In this document: in pieces, positions 1 to 7,772 of the stretch
Position numbering within the stretch: the first letter of the stretch is position 1
How the letters are laid out: each line of letters starts with the position of its first letter
Source: Tetrapisispora phaffii CBS 4417
Taxonomy: Eukaryota; Ascomycota; Saccharomycetes; Saccharomycetales; Saccharomycetaceae
NCBI RefSeq assembly: GCF_000236905.1
Contig: NC_016535.1
Span: 62,001-126,000, forward strand
Length of the DNA: 64,000 nt
Direction of reading: 5' to 3'
Made by a program: the position numbers and the translations under genes
The notes under the pieces: model-generated
Seen by the model: the letters and a program-made list of their open reading frames with translations, nothing else
What the model was told of the DNA's origin: nothing
Database searches by the model: none

Positions 1-869
1 AGACTGTACAGCGACGAGAACCCCGGGTCCACGTCGACGTACTTCTTCAACAGGATGATGTTCAGCAAGGAGACGTTGTCGCAAAGCGCAAAGATCAGGT
101 TTATCAGGTTGCTCTTGCCTTGTATCTGCTCCTCGTGGTCGTACACCTTCATCAGATCGATTGGATCGTTGCCGACAGCGGCGCTCTTCAGGATCGACTT
201 CAACCGGGGGGTGTCCTGCAGGGCCTTGGGGTCCGTGTTGTTCATCTGAAGACATGGCACAGAATGGAACGTGCGCAGTTGGGACGTCATCTCGTGGAAG
301 AAGTTGATGGTGGTGTTCATCCTCCCGACGTTCACAAGGATCCCCAGGGCGCACGACGAGAACGCAACCTCTTTGTCCCTGAGCAGCTTGTCCTTGAGGA
401 TCTTCGAGCACTTGGACGACGTGGCCAACGCTAGGATGTACGCCTGGGAGAAGGTCAGCGTGTCGTTGAAGATGAAACACCTTGCGTCGAACCCTTCGTC
501 AGTGACGTTCACCACCTTGGGTTCATCCGTCTGAATGGGCACAACGGTGCTGCGGAAGAACGATTTGTATATGTTAGTGAATAGCAGCCTCTTGTCGGAG
601 AGCAGCAGGTACAAGAACCGGAACTGCACGTCTGACCGGTTGAAGTATGCACCATCGGGTTTCTTCAGGTGCCTGTTGTACTTGCTAGATTCCTTGAGTT
701 TATGTTTTGAGCTGATGAGCGATGGGACGAGTTCTCCTTCTGCTTTCAGCTTGCTGAGCATGCTGCCAGTGCGACCAGCACCGGCACCCTCTTTGTCGTG
801 GCCCTCGCTGGGCTGTGTCTGGAACACATCGTGAATAGGGTCGTACACTCTGTTCCCCATTTCAACCAT
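1..869 (-). CDS. IES1: INO80 complex subunit Ies1, N-terminal part (runs off left edge)
   Basis: An open minus-strand frame runs without a stop from an ATG at 869 to the window edge, about 289 codons. It starts MVEMGNRVYDPIHDVFQ and contains YFNRSDVQFRFLYLLLSD and FFHEMTSQLRTFHSVP, which read like the conserved fungal Ies1 family. Ies1 is a fungal-specific subunit of the nuclear INO80 chromatin remodeller; its own biochemical role is poorly known. A second ATG at 860 (MGNRVYDP) resembles the S. cerevisiae N-terminus more closely and could be the true start. The gene is divergent from CDC4, as IES1 (YFL013C) and CDC4 (YFL009W) are in S. cerevisiae, with the genes between them lost. GC-rich codon use matches CDC4 next door. 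The assignment rests on remembered similarity plus synteny; the C-terminal part is outside the window. Confidence 0.8.
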   Translation of the reverse strand, partial: MVEMGNRVYDPIHDVFQTQPSEGHDKEGAGAGRTGSMLSKLKAEGELVPSLISSKHKLKESSKYNRHLKKPDGAYFNRSDVQFRFLYLLLSDKRLLFTNIYKSFFRSTVVPIQTDEPKVVNVTDEGFDARCFIFNDTLTFSQAYILALATSSKCSKILKDKLLRDKEVAFSSCALGILVNVGRMNTTINFFHEMTSQLRTFHSVPCLQMNNTDPKALQDTPRLKSILKSAAVGNDPIDLMKVYDHEEQIQGKSNLINLIFALCDNVSLLNIILLKKYVDVDPGFSSLYS

Positions 870-978
870 ATGTAGCTCCTGAGTGTCTGTCGATTGCCTC
901 CCGATCGTTCACACCACCTCTCACCTCCCAGATCACACTGGCTCTTAAATATCAACCTGTCTGTTTTCAAATTTCAAC

Positions 979-997
979 TGAAAAATTGCTCGATGAG
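979..997 (+). promoter_or_regulatory. RRPE/PAC-like module upstream of IES1
   Basis: TGAAAAATTG (979-988) is followed two bases later by CGATGAG (991-997). In S. cerevisiae, RRPE (TGAAAAATTT) and PAC (GCGATGAG) pairs lie in growth-regulated promoters. The module is about 110 bases upstream of the IES1 start. Both halves deviate slightly from consensus, so the call is tentative. Confidence 0.35.
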
Positions 998-1278
998 GTG
1001 CTGTTGAGCAAAGGGTTTTGCATGTTGATGGGCAGATGGTGGCGGAAAGTGGGTGTTTGGAGGTCTGGGGGTCGGTGGGACTGGGGGTTGCGATGGCTGG
1101 TGTCTGTGATGCACTTAAGAACTGGTGGTGGGGCGTCCAAGACGGAAGGCTGGCGGTGAGAGAGCGGGCAGATGGGTGAGAGACACTGGCAAATGGAATG
1201 CAGGCACTGGGGGTGTGGCCATGGCTGGGGGGTATGTGCTGGTAGATGGAGGGGCCGTAACGATTAGGACAGTTTGGG

Positions 1279-1313
1279 CCGCCAACAGCAGCGCAAGGCG
1301 CTGCTGTTGGCGG
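1279..1313. repeat. 16-bp perfect inverted repeat with 3-nt loop
   Basis: CCGCCAACAGCAGCGC (1279-1294) is followed by AAG and then its exact reverse complement (1298-1313). The element is GC-rich and would extrude a stable hairpin. It lies in the CDC4 promoter side of the intergene, about 175 bases upstream of the ATG. Confidence 0.9.
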
Positions 1314-1487
1314 TGCTTCGTGCGCTGGCGCCGGTACCCGGCCGCAAGCTCCAAGCGCACCACAAACAGTCGCTGCAACATCGGATTACAGAAGTGTATA
1401 AGAGACACGGTATGTTCAGGTGTGGAGGCAATACGGGGTGTGCAGAGGCAGCAACAGCCATTTCATGAGTGGCAAGCCGTGTGACAG

Positions 1488-3419
1488 ATGACTATAACTG
1501 CAGAATTTCCTTTAAGTGGGGTTCCTGTGCCATGCAGGTACCGAGTGAGCGAGATAACGACTGTGAGTGACGGCGGGGGCGCCTCTGGGGCCACCTCGTC
1601 CAGGGCCCTGGACGAGGTGGTCAATGCAGCTGACAGCAAGCAAGACGACGGCAATAACGACGATACTGCAAGCGAGTCCAGGTGTGTCAAGAGAGCTCGG
1701 CTGGGCGACGATGGCGAGGACCTGGAAGACGAGACGTTGCCTCCATCGCCTATCGCATCTCCGGGGTGCGACGAGAAGGGCGCCGGCAGCCTGCGTGCCA
1801 AACCCTTTGTTGCCAGTGATCTGGCAGCACACCTCCACACCAGCATTCCTGGTTCTTGCTACAAGAACATGGTGTTCCGCGCCCTGGCAAAGCTCAACAG
1901 GAGGGACCTGGCAGACTTCGCAACGTTGATCACAGATAACTTGAAAAGAGACTTCATTTCCTCGCTGCCCGCAGAGATCGCCGTCAAGATCCTGTTGAAG
2001 CTGCCTTACAGGGACATCACCAGTTGTCTGCAAGTATCGAGGAAATGGAACGAGGTGGCCACCTCAAGTCCCGCCCTGTGGAAGAGTCTTTTGATCTCTG
2101 AGAACTTCGTATCCGCTAGCTGCTTCGATCTTTACTCTTCCAAACTCCTCAAGAAGTATCCAGGTGCCATGAGCGAGGAAGATTGTTACTACAGTGACTT
2201 CCTTAAAAACAGAAACTACCTGAACAACTGGTACAATAAGCATTTCACTCCAAGGAGGTATACACTTGACGGCCATGCCACCAGCGTCGTGACGTGCCTA
2301 CAGTTTGAAGATGACTACATCATCTCAGGCGCAGACGACAAGGTCATCAGGGTCTACAGTTCTAAGGACAAGAAGCTCTTGAAGAGTCTCACGGGTCACG
2401 AAGGTGGTGTCTGGGCATTGAAGTACGTCGACGACGGAATCATCGTCAGTGGCTCGACTGACCGCACCGTGCGCATCTGGGATATAGAGCTGGGCTGCTG
2501 CACGCATGTGTTCAAGGGCCACACCTCGACCGTGAGGTGCCTAGAAGTTGTCGAGTACAAAGGAATCAAATACATTGTCACAGGCTCCAGAGATAACACT
2601 CTGCACGTGTGGAAGTTACCCAAGGTAGACGTCCACGCTAGGATAAGAAAACAAGAGAATCAAGGTGCCCTTGACAACGAGGGCGATCTACCGTATTTAC
2701 ACAGTTCCCCAGACGAGAATCCGTATTTCGTTGGGGTGCTAAGAGGCCATCTGGCGTCTGTTCGCACACTTTCTGGCCATGGCAACATCGTCATCAGCGG
2801 GTCATATGATTGCTCACTGATGGTCTGGGATATAGCACAGATGAAGTGTCTGTACGTACTTGCGGCCCATTCCGACCGCGTATACTCGACGATATACGAC
2901 CACAAGAGAAACAGATGCATCTCAGCAAGTATGGACGCCACGATCAGAGTGTGGGACTTGAAAGATATATGGAAAAACGGGACCTGTGTGAGAGTGATGA
3001 ACGCCATGACCCCATGCACGAATATCCTAGGCTCCATGCTTATCCTGCACGGCCACACAGCCCTTGTGGGGCTGCTGAAACTATCTGACAGATTCCTGGT
3101 GAGCGCAGCTGCCGATGGATCCCTCCGAGGCTGGAATGCAAACAGCTACGGCAGAAAGTTCATCTACTCCCATGCCAACATGAGCGCCATCACAACGTTC
3201 GACCTCAACGACAACCTGCTGGTAAGCGGCTCAGAATCCCAGTTCAATATATATAACCTGCGCACAGGAGGAATCATCCATCCAAACCTTCTGTCGGATG
3301 CCGACCAAATCTGGTCGGTCAAGATCAAAGAGAATATCCTCGTCGTCGCAGTGGAGCGTGACAACAGGAGTTTCATAGAGATATTCGACTTCAACGAAAG
3401 ATACCACACCAACATATAG
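1488..3419 (+). CDS. CDC4: Cdc4, F-box/WD40 substrate receptor of SCF ubiquitin ligase
   Basis: Cdc4 recruits phosphorylated substrates (Sic1, Far1, Gcn4 and others) to the SCF ubiquitin ligase through Skp1, driving G1/S in the nucleus. The 643-residue protein has a low-complexity acidic N-terminus (about 1-110), an F-box near 157-201 (ISSLPAEIAVKILLKLPYRDI...), and WD40 repeats from about 260 to 640 with GH...WD signatures such as GHEGGVWALKYVDDGIIVSG and STDRTVRIWDIELGCCTHVF. The sequence tracks S. cerevisiae Cdc4 closely through the repeats but is shorter at both ends (about 779 residues there). The start is the first ATG in frame. The gene is GC-rich compared with most of the window, and codons 35-45 lie on a 30-bp perfect palindrome. 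SMC1 follows 291 bases downstream on the same strand, as in S. cerevisiae. Confidence 0.96.
   Translation: MTITAEFPLSGVPVPCRYRVSEITTVSDGGGASGATSSRALDEVVNAADSKQDDGNNDDTASESRCVKRARLGDDGEDLEDETLPPSPIASPGCDEKGAGSLRAKPFVASDLAAHLHTSIPGSCYKNMVFRALAKLNRRDLADFATLITDNLKRDFISSLPAEIAVKILLKLPYRDITSCLQVSRKWNEVATSSPALWKSLLISENFVSASCFDLYSSKLLKKYPGAMSEEDCYYSDFLKNRNYLNNWYNKHFTPRRYTLDGHATSVVTCLQFEDDYIISGADDKVIRVYSSKDKKLLKSLTGHEGGVWALKYVDDGIIVSGSTDRTVRIWDIELGCCTHVFKGHTSTVRCLEVVEYKGIKYIVTGSRDNTLHVWKLPKVDVHARIRKQENQGALDNEGDLPYLHSSPDENPYFVGVLRGHLASVRTLSGHGNIVISGSYDCSLMVWDIAQMKCLYVLAAHSDRVYSTIYDHKRNRCISASMDATIRVWDLKDIWKNGTCVRVMNAMTPCTNILGSMLILHGHTALVGLLKLSDRFLVSAAADGSLRGWNANSYGRKFIYSHANMSAITTFDLNDNLLVSGSESQFNIYNLRTGGIIHPNLLSDADQIWSVKIKENILVVAVERDNRSFIEIFDFNERYHTNI
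1591..1620. repeat. 30-bp perfect palindrome inside CDC4
   Basis: The half-site CCACCTCGTCCAGGG (1591-1605) is followed with no spacer by its exact reverse complement (1606-1620). It lies in the poorly conserved N-terminal coding part of CDC4, around codons 35-45. A zero-spacer GC-rich palindrome of this length is unusual in coding DNA. Confidence 0.95.
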
Positions 3420-3540
3420 TGTCCCCAGAACCCGTAGATGTGTGTATGTATATACCATTTATAAAAATACTTATTCATCAAATGAAACTATCACAGCATT
3501 CTTCTTAATCAAATCAGTATGTTCCTTTGCGATGGCCCAG

Positions 3541-3546
3541 ACGCGT
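3541..3546 (+). promoter_or_regulatory. MCB element (ACGCGT) upstream of SMC1
   Basis: A perfect MluI cell-cycle box ACGCGT, continued as ACGCGTCGCGT, lies about 165 bases upstream of the SMC1 ATG. MBF (Mbp1/Swi6) binds ACGCGT to drive late-G1 transcription of S-phase genes, and cohesin genes are known members of that regulon. Function here is inferred from motif and position. Confidence 0.6.
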
Positions 3547-3710
3547 CGCGTAAATTTAATTTAAATATAAATTCAAAGTCACTTTCTTCATTAAACAACA
3601 GATTAAAAGATAAGGATTGCTTGTTATATAAGTGCTGTCTAGAAGAGTAGTGCGGGGTATCTAGTTGCTGCTTTACAGTTTGGTAAGATCCCAGAAATAT
3701 CTAAGAAGAA

Positions 3711-6700
3711 ATGGGTCGGTTAGTAGGATTAGAGCTGTTCAACTTCAAATCGTATAAAGGCGTGACGAAAGTTGGGTTTGGTGAATCGAACTTCACTAGC
3801 ATCATCGGTCCTAATGGGTCTGGTAAGTCGAACATGATGGACGCTATTTCATTTGTGTTAGGGTTCCAGAGCTCGAATCTGAGGTCCAGCACGTTGAAGG
3901 ATTTGGTCTACAGGGATATCGCTTCTGCGGACGAGAATGAGTTTGGTGAGGACGGCGAGAGATCTGCTTATGTTAAGGCTTTCTACGAGAAGGATGGCAC
4001 TGTCGTCGAGTTAATGCGAGCTATTACTGCCGGCAGGGATTCCGTCTACAAGATAGACAATAAAACTACGACGTATAAGCACTATTCCGATTTCTTAGCA
4101 GCAGAGAACATTTTGATCAAAGCCAGGAATTTTCTGGTATTTCAGGGTGATGTGGAGCAGATTGCAGCACAGTCTCCCAGACAGTTGACTAAATTGTTCG
4201 AAGAAGTATCGGGCTCCATCAAGTACAAGAAGGAGTATGAAGAGTTGAAAGAAAAGATCGAAAAGCTAAGTGAATCCGCTGCTGAGTCTGCTAAAAATAG
4301 AAGAAGAATTCAAGGTGAAATGAAGATATATGAGGATGGTATATCCAAAGATGAAAAGTATAAAAAACAATTGGAAGTAAGGGATAAGTTGCAAGTACAC
4401 TTGGCACTATGGCAACTGTTCCATTTGGAACAAGAAGAAAAATTATCGACTAAAAAATTAAAAGAAGTTAAAAATAAAGTAATGAAACTAACAGATCAAG
4501 TTAATGAAGAAGAAACTAACGTTAAGAAAGCCAAAAATGAAGTCATTAAAGAGACAAGCTTGCAAATGAAACAACAGAACAGGTTAGATTACAAAGAGAA
4601 AGAGAAAGATAATCTATTAAGTGAATTAACTCCAATACAGTTATCTCAAAGGTCCGCTGAGAAACGTCTTGCTAACATCGAGAAAAGAATAGAAAGCATT
4701 GCTAGGGATATGGAGAGACAGAAAACTTATGTTTCAAGATATGAAAAACAATTAAAAGTAGTGAAAAAGACTAAAGATACTTTTGAAGAAGAATTAAAGC
4801 AGTCCAATAGCAATCCTGATAAGTATCGTTTAAACGATGAAGATATGAAACTCTATGAAAGATTGAATGAACAATATCTAACTGAAGGAGGTTTTGAACT
4901 AGATACAAAACTATCTTTATTGAATAATGAGAAGAAGGATATCGATGATGAATTGGAATTATTACAAAAGAGAATTGATATGTCAAAAAATAGAATCACA
5001 GATGAATTTGCAGTAAAGGGAGAAAACTTCGAATTACAAGCAGTTGAACTGTCGTCAGAATTAAATGAAAAAAATTCTCTACATTTGAATTTAGCAAATA
5101 AATTAAAGAAAATTCAATCTGACATTGAATCAACAAGCAATAAAGAATATGAGTTAAACCATAAACTGAGAGATACATTGGTGAAATTAGATGATGCTAG
5201 TGCAAACCAAAGAGAAACTTTGAAAGAGAAGAAACTAAGAGAGAATGTTTCTATGTTAAAGAGATTCTTTCCTGGTGTAAAAGGTTTAGTAAGTGATTTA
5301 TGTCATCCTAAAAAGGAGAAATATGCACTAGCTGTATCAACCATTCTAGGTAAAAACTTCGATTCCGTAGTAGTGGATACTTTGAGTGTTGCACAAGAAT
5401 GTATAACTTATTTAAAGAAACAAAGAGCCGGTATAATATCTTTTATTCCTTTGGATACTATTGATGCATTTGTGCCAACTTTACCCACCACAAATATTCA
5501 AGGTATAACGTTAGTGCTAAATGCTATCGACTATGATCAAGAATACGATAAGGCAATGCAATACGTTTGTTCTGATTCAATCATGTGTGATACATTGAGT
5601 ATTGCAAAATCATTAAAATGGAAACACAATGTGACCTCTAAATTAGTAACACTAGAAGGAACTTTAATTCATAGGGCAGGTTTGATGACAGGTGGTGTCT
5701 CAAAAGAACAAGGTAATAGATGGGATAAAGAAGAGTATCAAGGTTTGGTCACTTTAAAGGATAAATTGTTAATTCAAATTGAACAATTATCGAACAATAG
5801 TAAAACTTTTGCTATTGAAGCAAGAGATTTGGAGAGTAACATTTCTCAATTAAATTCTTCCATCTCAGATTTAAGAACTCAAATTTCCCAAATTAACAGA
5901 TCTATTGAGGAAAATAAGGCAGAAGTCCAATATCATGAAGATATGTTAAAGAAAGAATATGAGCCTAAGCAAAATCAATTAAATACGAAATTGGAATCAA
6001 TTGAGAAATCCAAAAGTGAAATCATTGGTCAAAAAGAGCTGTTGCAAAATACTGTGTTTAAAGAATTCCATAATAAATTAGGTTTTACAATTCAAGAATA
6101 TGAGCATCATTCTGGTGAAGCCTTAAGACAAAGTAACAAGGAATTACAACAGTTAGAGAAACAAGTATTAAATATTGAAAGCAAGCTGCAATTTGAGGTT
6201 GAGAGATATGAGTCTACAGAGAAAAGACATAAAAAGGCACAAATAGATCTGGAGAACAACAACTCGACCATTGAATCTTTACAAGAAAATGAAGCTGAAG
6301 TTGTTGCTAAGATTAAGGATATTGAAAATGGAATGTTGGAAATTAAAAAAGTGTTGGAAGATTTCAGTAAAGAGATCGATAGAAAAAAGAAGAAACTTGC
6401 TATAGCAGAAGATTCATTATCAGAGAAATCTGAATTATTAACTACTTCAACAAATGAAAAAATTTCTATTAAAGAAGAAATCGAAAAGAAGGATTTAGAA
6501 AAATTGGGTATCTTGACTAATTGTAAGATTTCCAACATTCAAGTTCCAGTTGCCAGTAAGATTGATTTAAATAATTTACCTATTGGTAAGATCGACAACG
6601 ATGCTATTTTGATCAGTAATGAAATTTCTTTAGATTACAAAACTCTACCAGCAAAATATAAAGAAAGCTCAAGTTCGAAAATCAGAAGCGCCTTAGAACA

Positions 6701-7370
6701 TGAAATTGAAGTGGTGGAAGACTTACTACAAGATTTGCAACCGAACGCTAGAGCAGTTGACAGATTTGATGAAGCCAAAGAAAGATTTGATTCTGCTAGT
6801 GATGAGACAGAAACATTGAAAAAACAAGAGAGAAAGTTACTAACGCAGTTCCTCGCCATCAAGAAGAAGAGAAGAGAAGTATTTGAGAAAGCTTTCGACT
6901 ATGTCAGCGAGCACATTGAACCAATATACAGGGAACTAACGAAAAATCCAAATTCGACAGCAGAATTATCTGGTGGTAATGCCTCCTTGACGCTGGAAGA
7001 CGAAGACGAACCGTTCGATGCCGGCATCAAGTACCATGCGACTCCACCTCTAAAGAGATTCAAAGACATGGAGTATCTATCCGGTGGTGAGAAGACAGTA
7101 GCCGCATTAGCCCTGTTGTTTGCCATCAATTCGTACCAACCATCTCCATTCTTCATTCTGGATGAAGTGGACGCAGCTCTGGATGTCACGAATATAGAGA
7201 GAATCGCCAACTATATCAGGAAACACAGCAACTCAGACATTCAGTTCATTGTTATATCTTTGAAGAACTCGATGTTTGAGAAATCTGACGCCTTAGTAGG
7301 CATCCACAGACAACAACAAGAGAACTCGTCAAGAGTTGTAACACTAGACTTGAGCCAATATGCCGACTAA
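3711..7370 (+). CDS. SMC1: Smc1, cohesin ATPase subunit
   Basis: Smc1 pairs with Smc3 and the kleisin Scc1/Mcd1 to form the cohesin ring that holds sister chromatids together. The 1219-residue protein (about 1225 in S. cerevisiae) has Walker A GPNGSGKS at 33-40, long coiled coils (about 165-500 and 675-1060), a hinge at about 510-670 including VKGLVSDL and LTGGV-like MTGGVSKEQG, the ABC signature LSGGEKTVAALALL from 1123, and Walker B FFILDEVDAALD with D1151. Nothing is broken. Both ends of the gene are visibly richer in GC than the middle. It follows CDC4 and precedes BLM10 on the same strand, the same order as YFL009W-YFL008W-YFL007W in S. cerevisiae. An MCB box upstream suggests G1/S expression. 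Confidence 0.98.
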   Translation: MGRLVGLELFNFKSYKGVTKVGFGESNFTSIIGPNGSGKSNMMDAISFVLGFQSSNLRSSTLKDLVYRDIASADENEFGEDGERSAYVKAFYEKDGTVVELMRAITAGRDSVYKIDNKTTTYKHYSDFLAAENILIKARNFLVFQGDVEQIAAQSPRQLTKLFEEVSGSIKYKKEYEELKEKIEKLSESAAESAKNRRRIQGEMKIYEDGISKDEKYKKQLEVRDKLQVHLALWQLFHLEQEEKLSTKKLKEVKNKVMKLTDQVNEEETNVKKAKNEVIKETSLQMKQQNRLDYKEKEKDNLLSELTPIQLSQRSAEKRLANIEKRIESIARDMERQKTYVSRYEKQLKVVKKTKDTFEEELKQSNSNPDKYRLNDEDMKLYERLNEQYLTEGGFELDTKLSLLNNEKKDIDDELELLQKRIDMSKNRITDEFAVKGENFELQAVELSSELNEKNSLHLNLANKLKKIQSDIESTSNKEYELNHKLRDTLVKLDDASANQRETLKEKKLRENVSMLKRFFPGVKGLVSDLCHPKKEKYALAVSTILGKNFDSVVVDTLSVAQECITYLKKQRAGIISFIPLDTIDAFVPTLPTTNIQGITLVLNAIDYDQEYDKAMQYVCSDSIMCDTLSIAKSLKWKHNVTSKLVTLEGTLIHRAGLMTGGVSKEQGNRWDKEEYQGLVTLKDKLLIQIEQLSNNSKTFAIEARDLESNISQLNSSISDLRTQISQINRSIEENKAEVQYHEDMLKKEYEPKQNQLNTKLESIEKSKSEIIGQKELLQNTVFKEFHNKLGFTIQEYEHHSGEALRQSNKELQQLEKQVLNIESKLQFEVERYESTEKRHKKAQIDLENNNSTIESLQENEAEVVAKIKDIENGMLEIKKVLEDFSKEIDRKKKKLAIAEDSLSEKSELLTTSTNEKISIKEEIEKKDLEKLGILTNCKISNIQVPVASKIDLNNLPIGKIDNDAILISNEISLDYKTLPAKYKESSSSKIRSALEHEIEVVEDLLQDLQPNARAVDRFDEAKERFDSASDETETLKKQERKLLTQFLAIKKKRREVFEKAFDYVSEHIEPIYRELTKNPNSTAELSGGNASLTLEDEDEPFDAGIKYHATPPLKRFKDMEYLSGGEKTVAALALLFAINSYQPSPFFILDEVDAALDVTNIERIANYIRKHSNSDIQFIVISLKNSMFEKSDALVGIHRQQQENSSRVVTLDLSQYAD

Positions 7371-7772
7371 TCCACCAAGTTCCACCCTTCCCCTTCAATA
7401 AGCAAATAAATAACCCTTCATAAACAGTATATAGCTAACTATCTACCATTATAACCTCTGCAAACTAAATAATTAATTATAACTTAGCATCTTGTTCTTG
7501 TCTTTCATCGTTGTTTACTGGCTGATCTGGGCATCTCATCGATATCGTCCAGCGTTAACTGAAAAATTGTTCGAAGTCAAACTTCTCATCTCATCTGAAT
7601 GCACTGAAAAGATTATTCAATGGATGATTTGGAAGGTATACTAGATACTCAAGAGAGTGGATATAAAATGATTAGTTGATTGTTGTTGCTTGTCATAACT
7701 TATTATCACTTGTTTGTTTTTGTTTGCTCTTGGGTTTAAAAAGAGGCAAGAATTCATAAGCGACACTTAGCC
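7371..7772. other. SMC1-BLM10 intergenic region
   Basis: 402 bases without a gene. It contains CTCATCGA (7535-7542, one base off PAC) and AACTGAAAAATTGTTCGA (7557-7574), which nearly repeats a string in the IES1-CDC4 intergene. No consensus PACE site (GGTGGCAAA) was seen. Confidence 0.6.

Larger units (their letters stand above)
870..1487. other. IES1-CDC4 divergent intergenic region, G-rich, with hairpin
   Basis: This 618-base interval holds no convincing gene. It carries an RRPE-like TGAAAAATTG (979-988) followed by CGATGAG (991-997), a strongly G-rich + strand from about 1020 to 1260, a perfect 16-bp inverted repeat (1279-1294 / 1298-1313, loop AAG), and a string at 1390-1408 close to the Tn5/Nextera mosaic end. 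Open frames here (for example 1125-1484) have no recognisable similarity and look like products of the high GC content. Confidence 0.6.

Noticed and set aside
55..534. Plus-strand open frames at the left edge
   Set aside because: They are shadows of IES1 on the minus strand, which has family-like sequence without stops.
1115..1484. Overlapping open frames of 97-119 codons between IES1 and CDC4
   Set aside because: Low-complexity Arg/Gly/Ala-rich products of GC-rich DNA with no recognisable family; one includes the adapter-like string.
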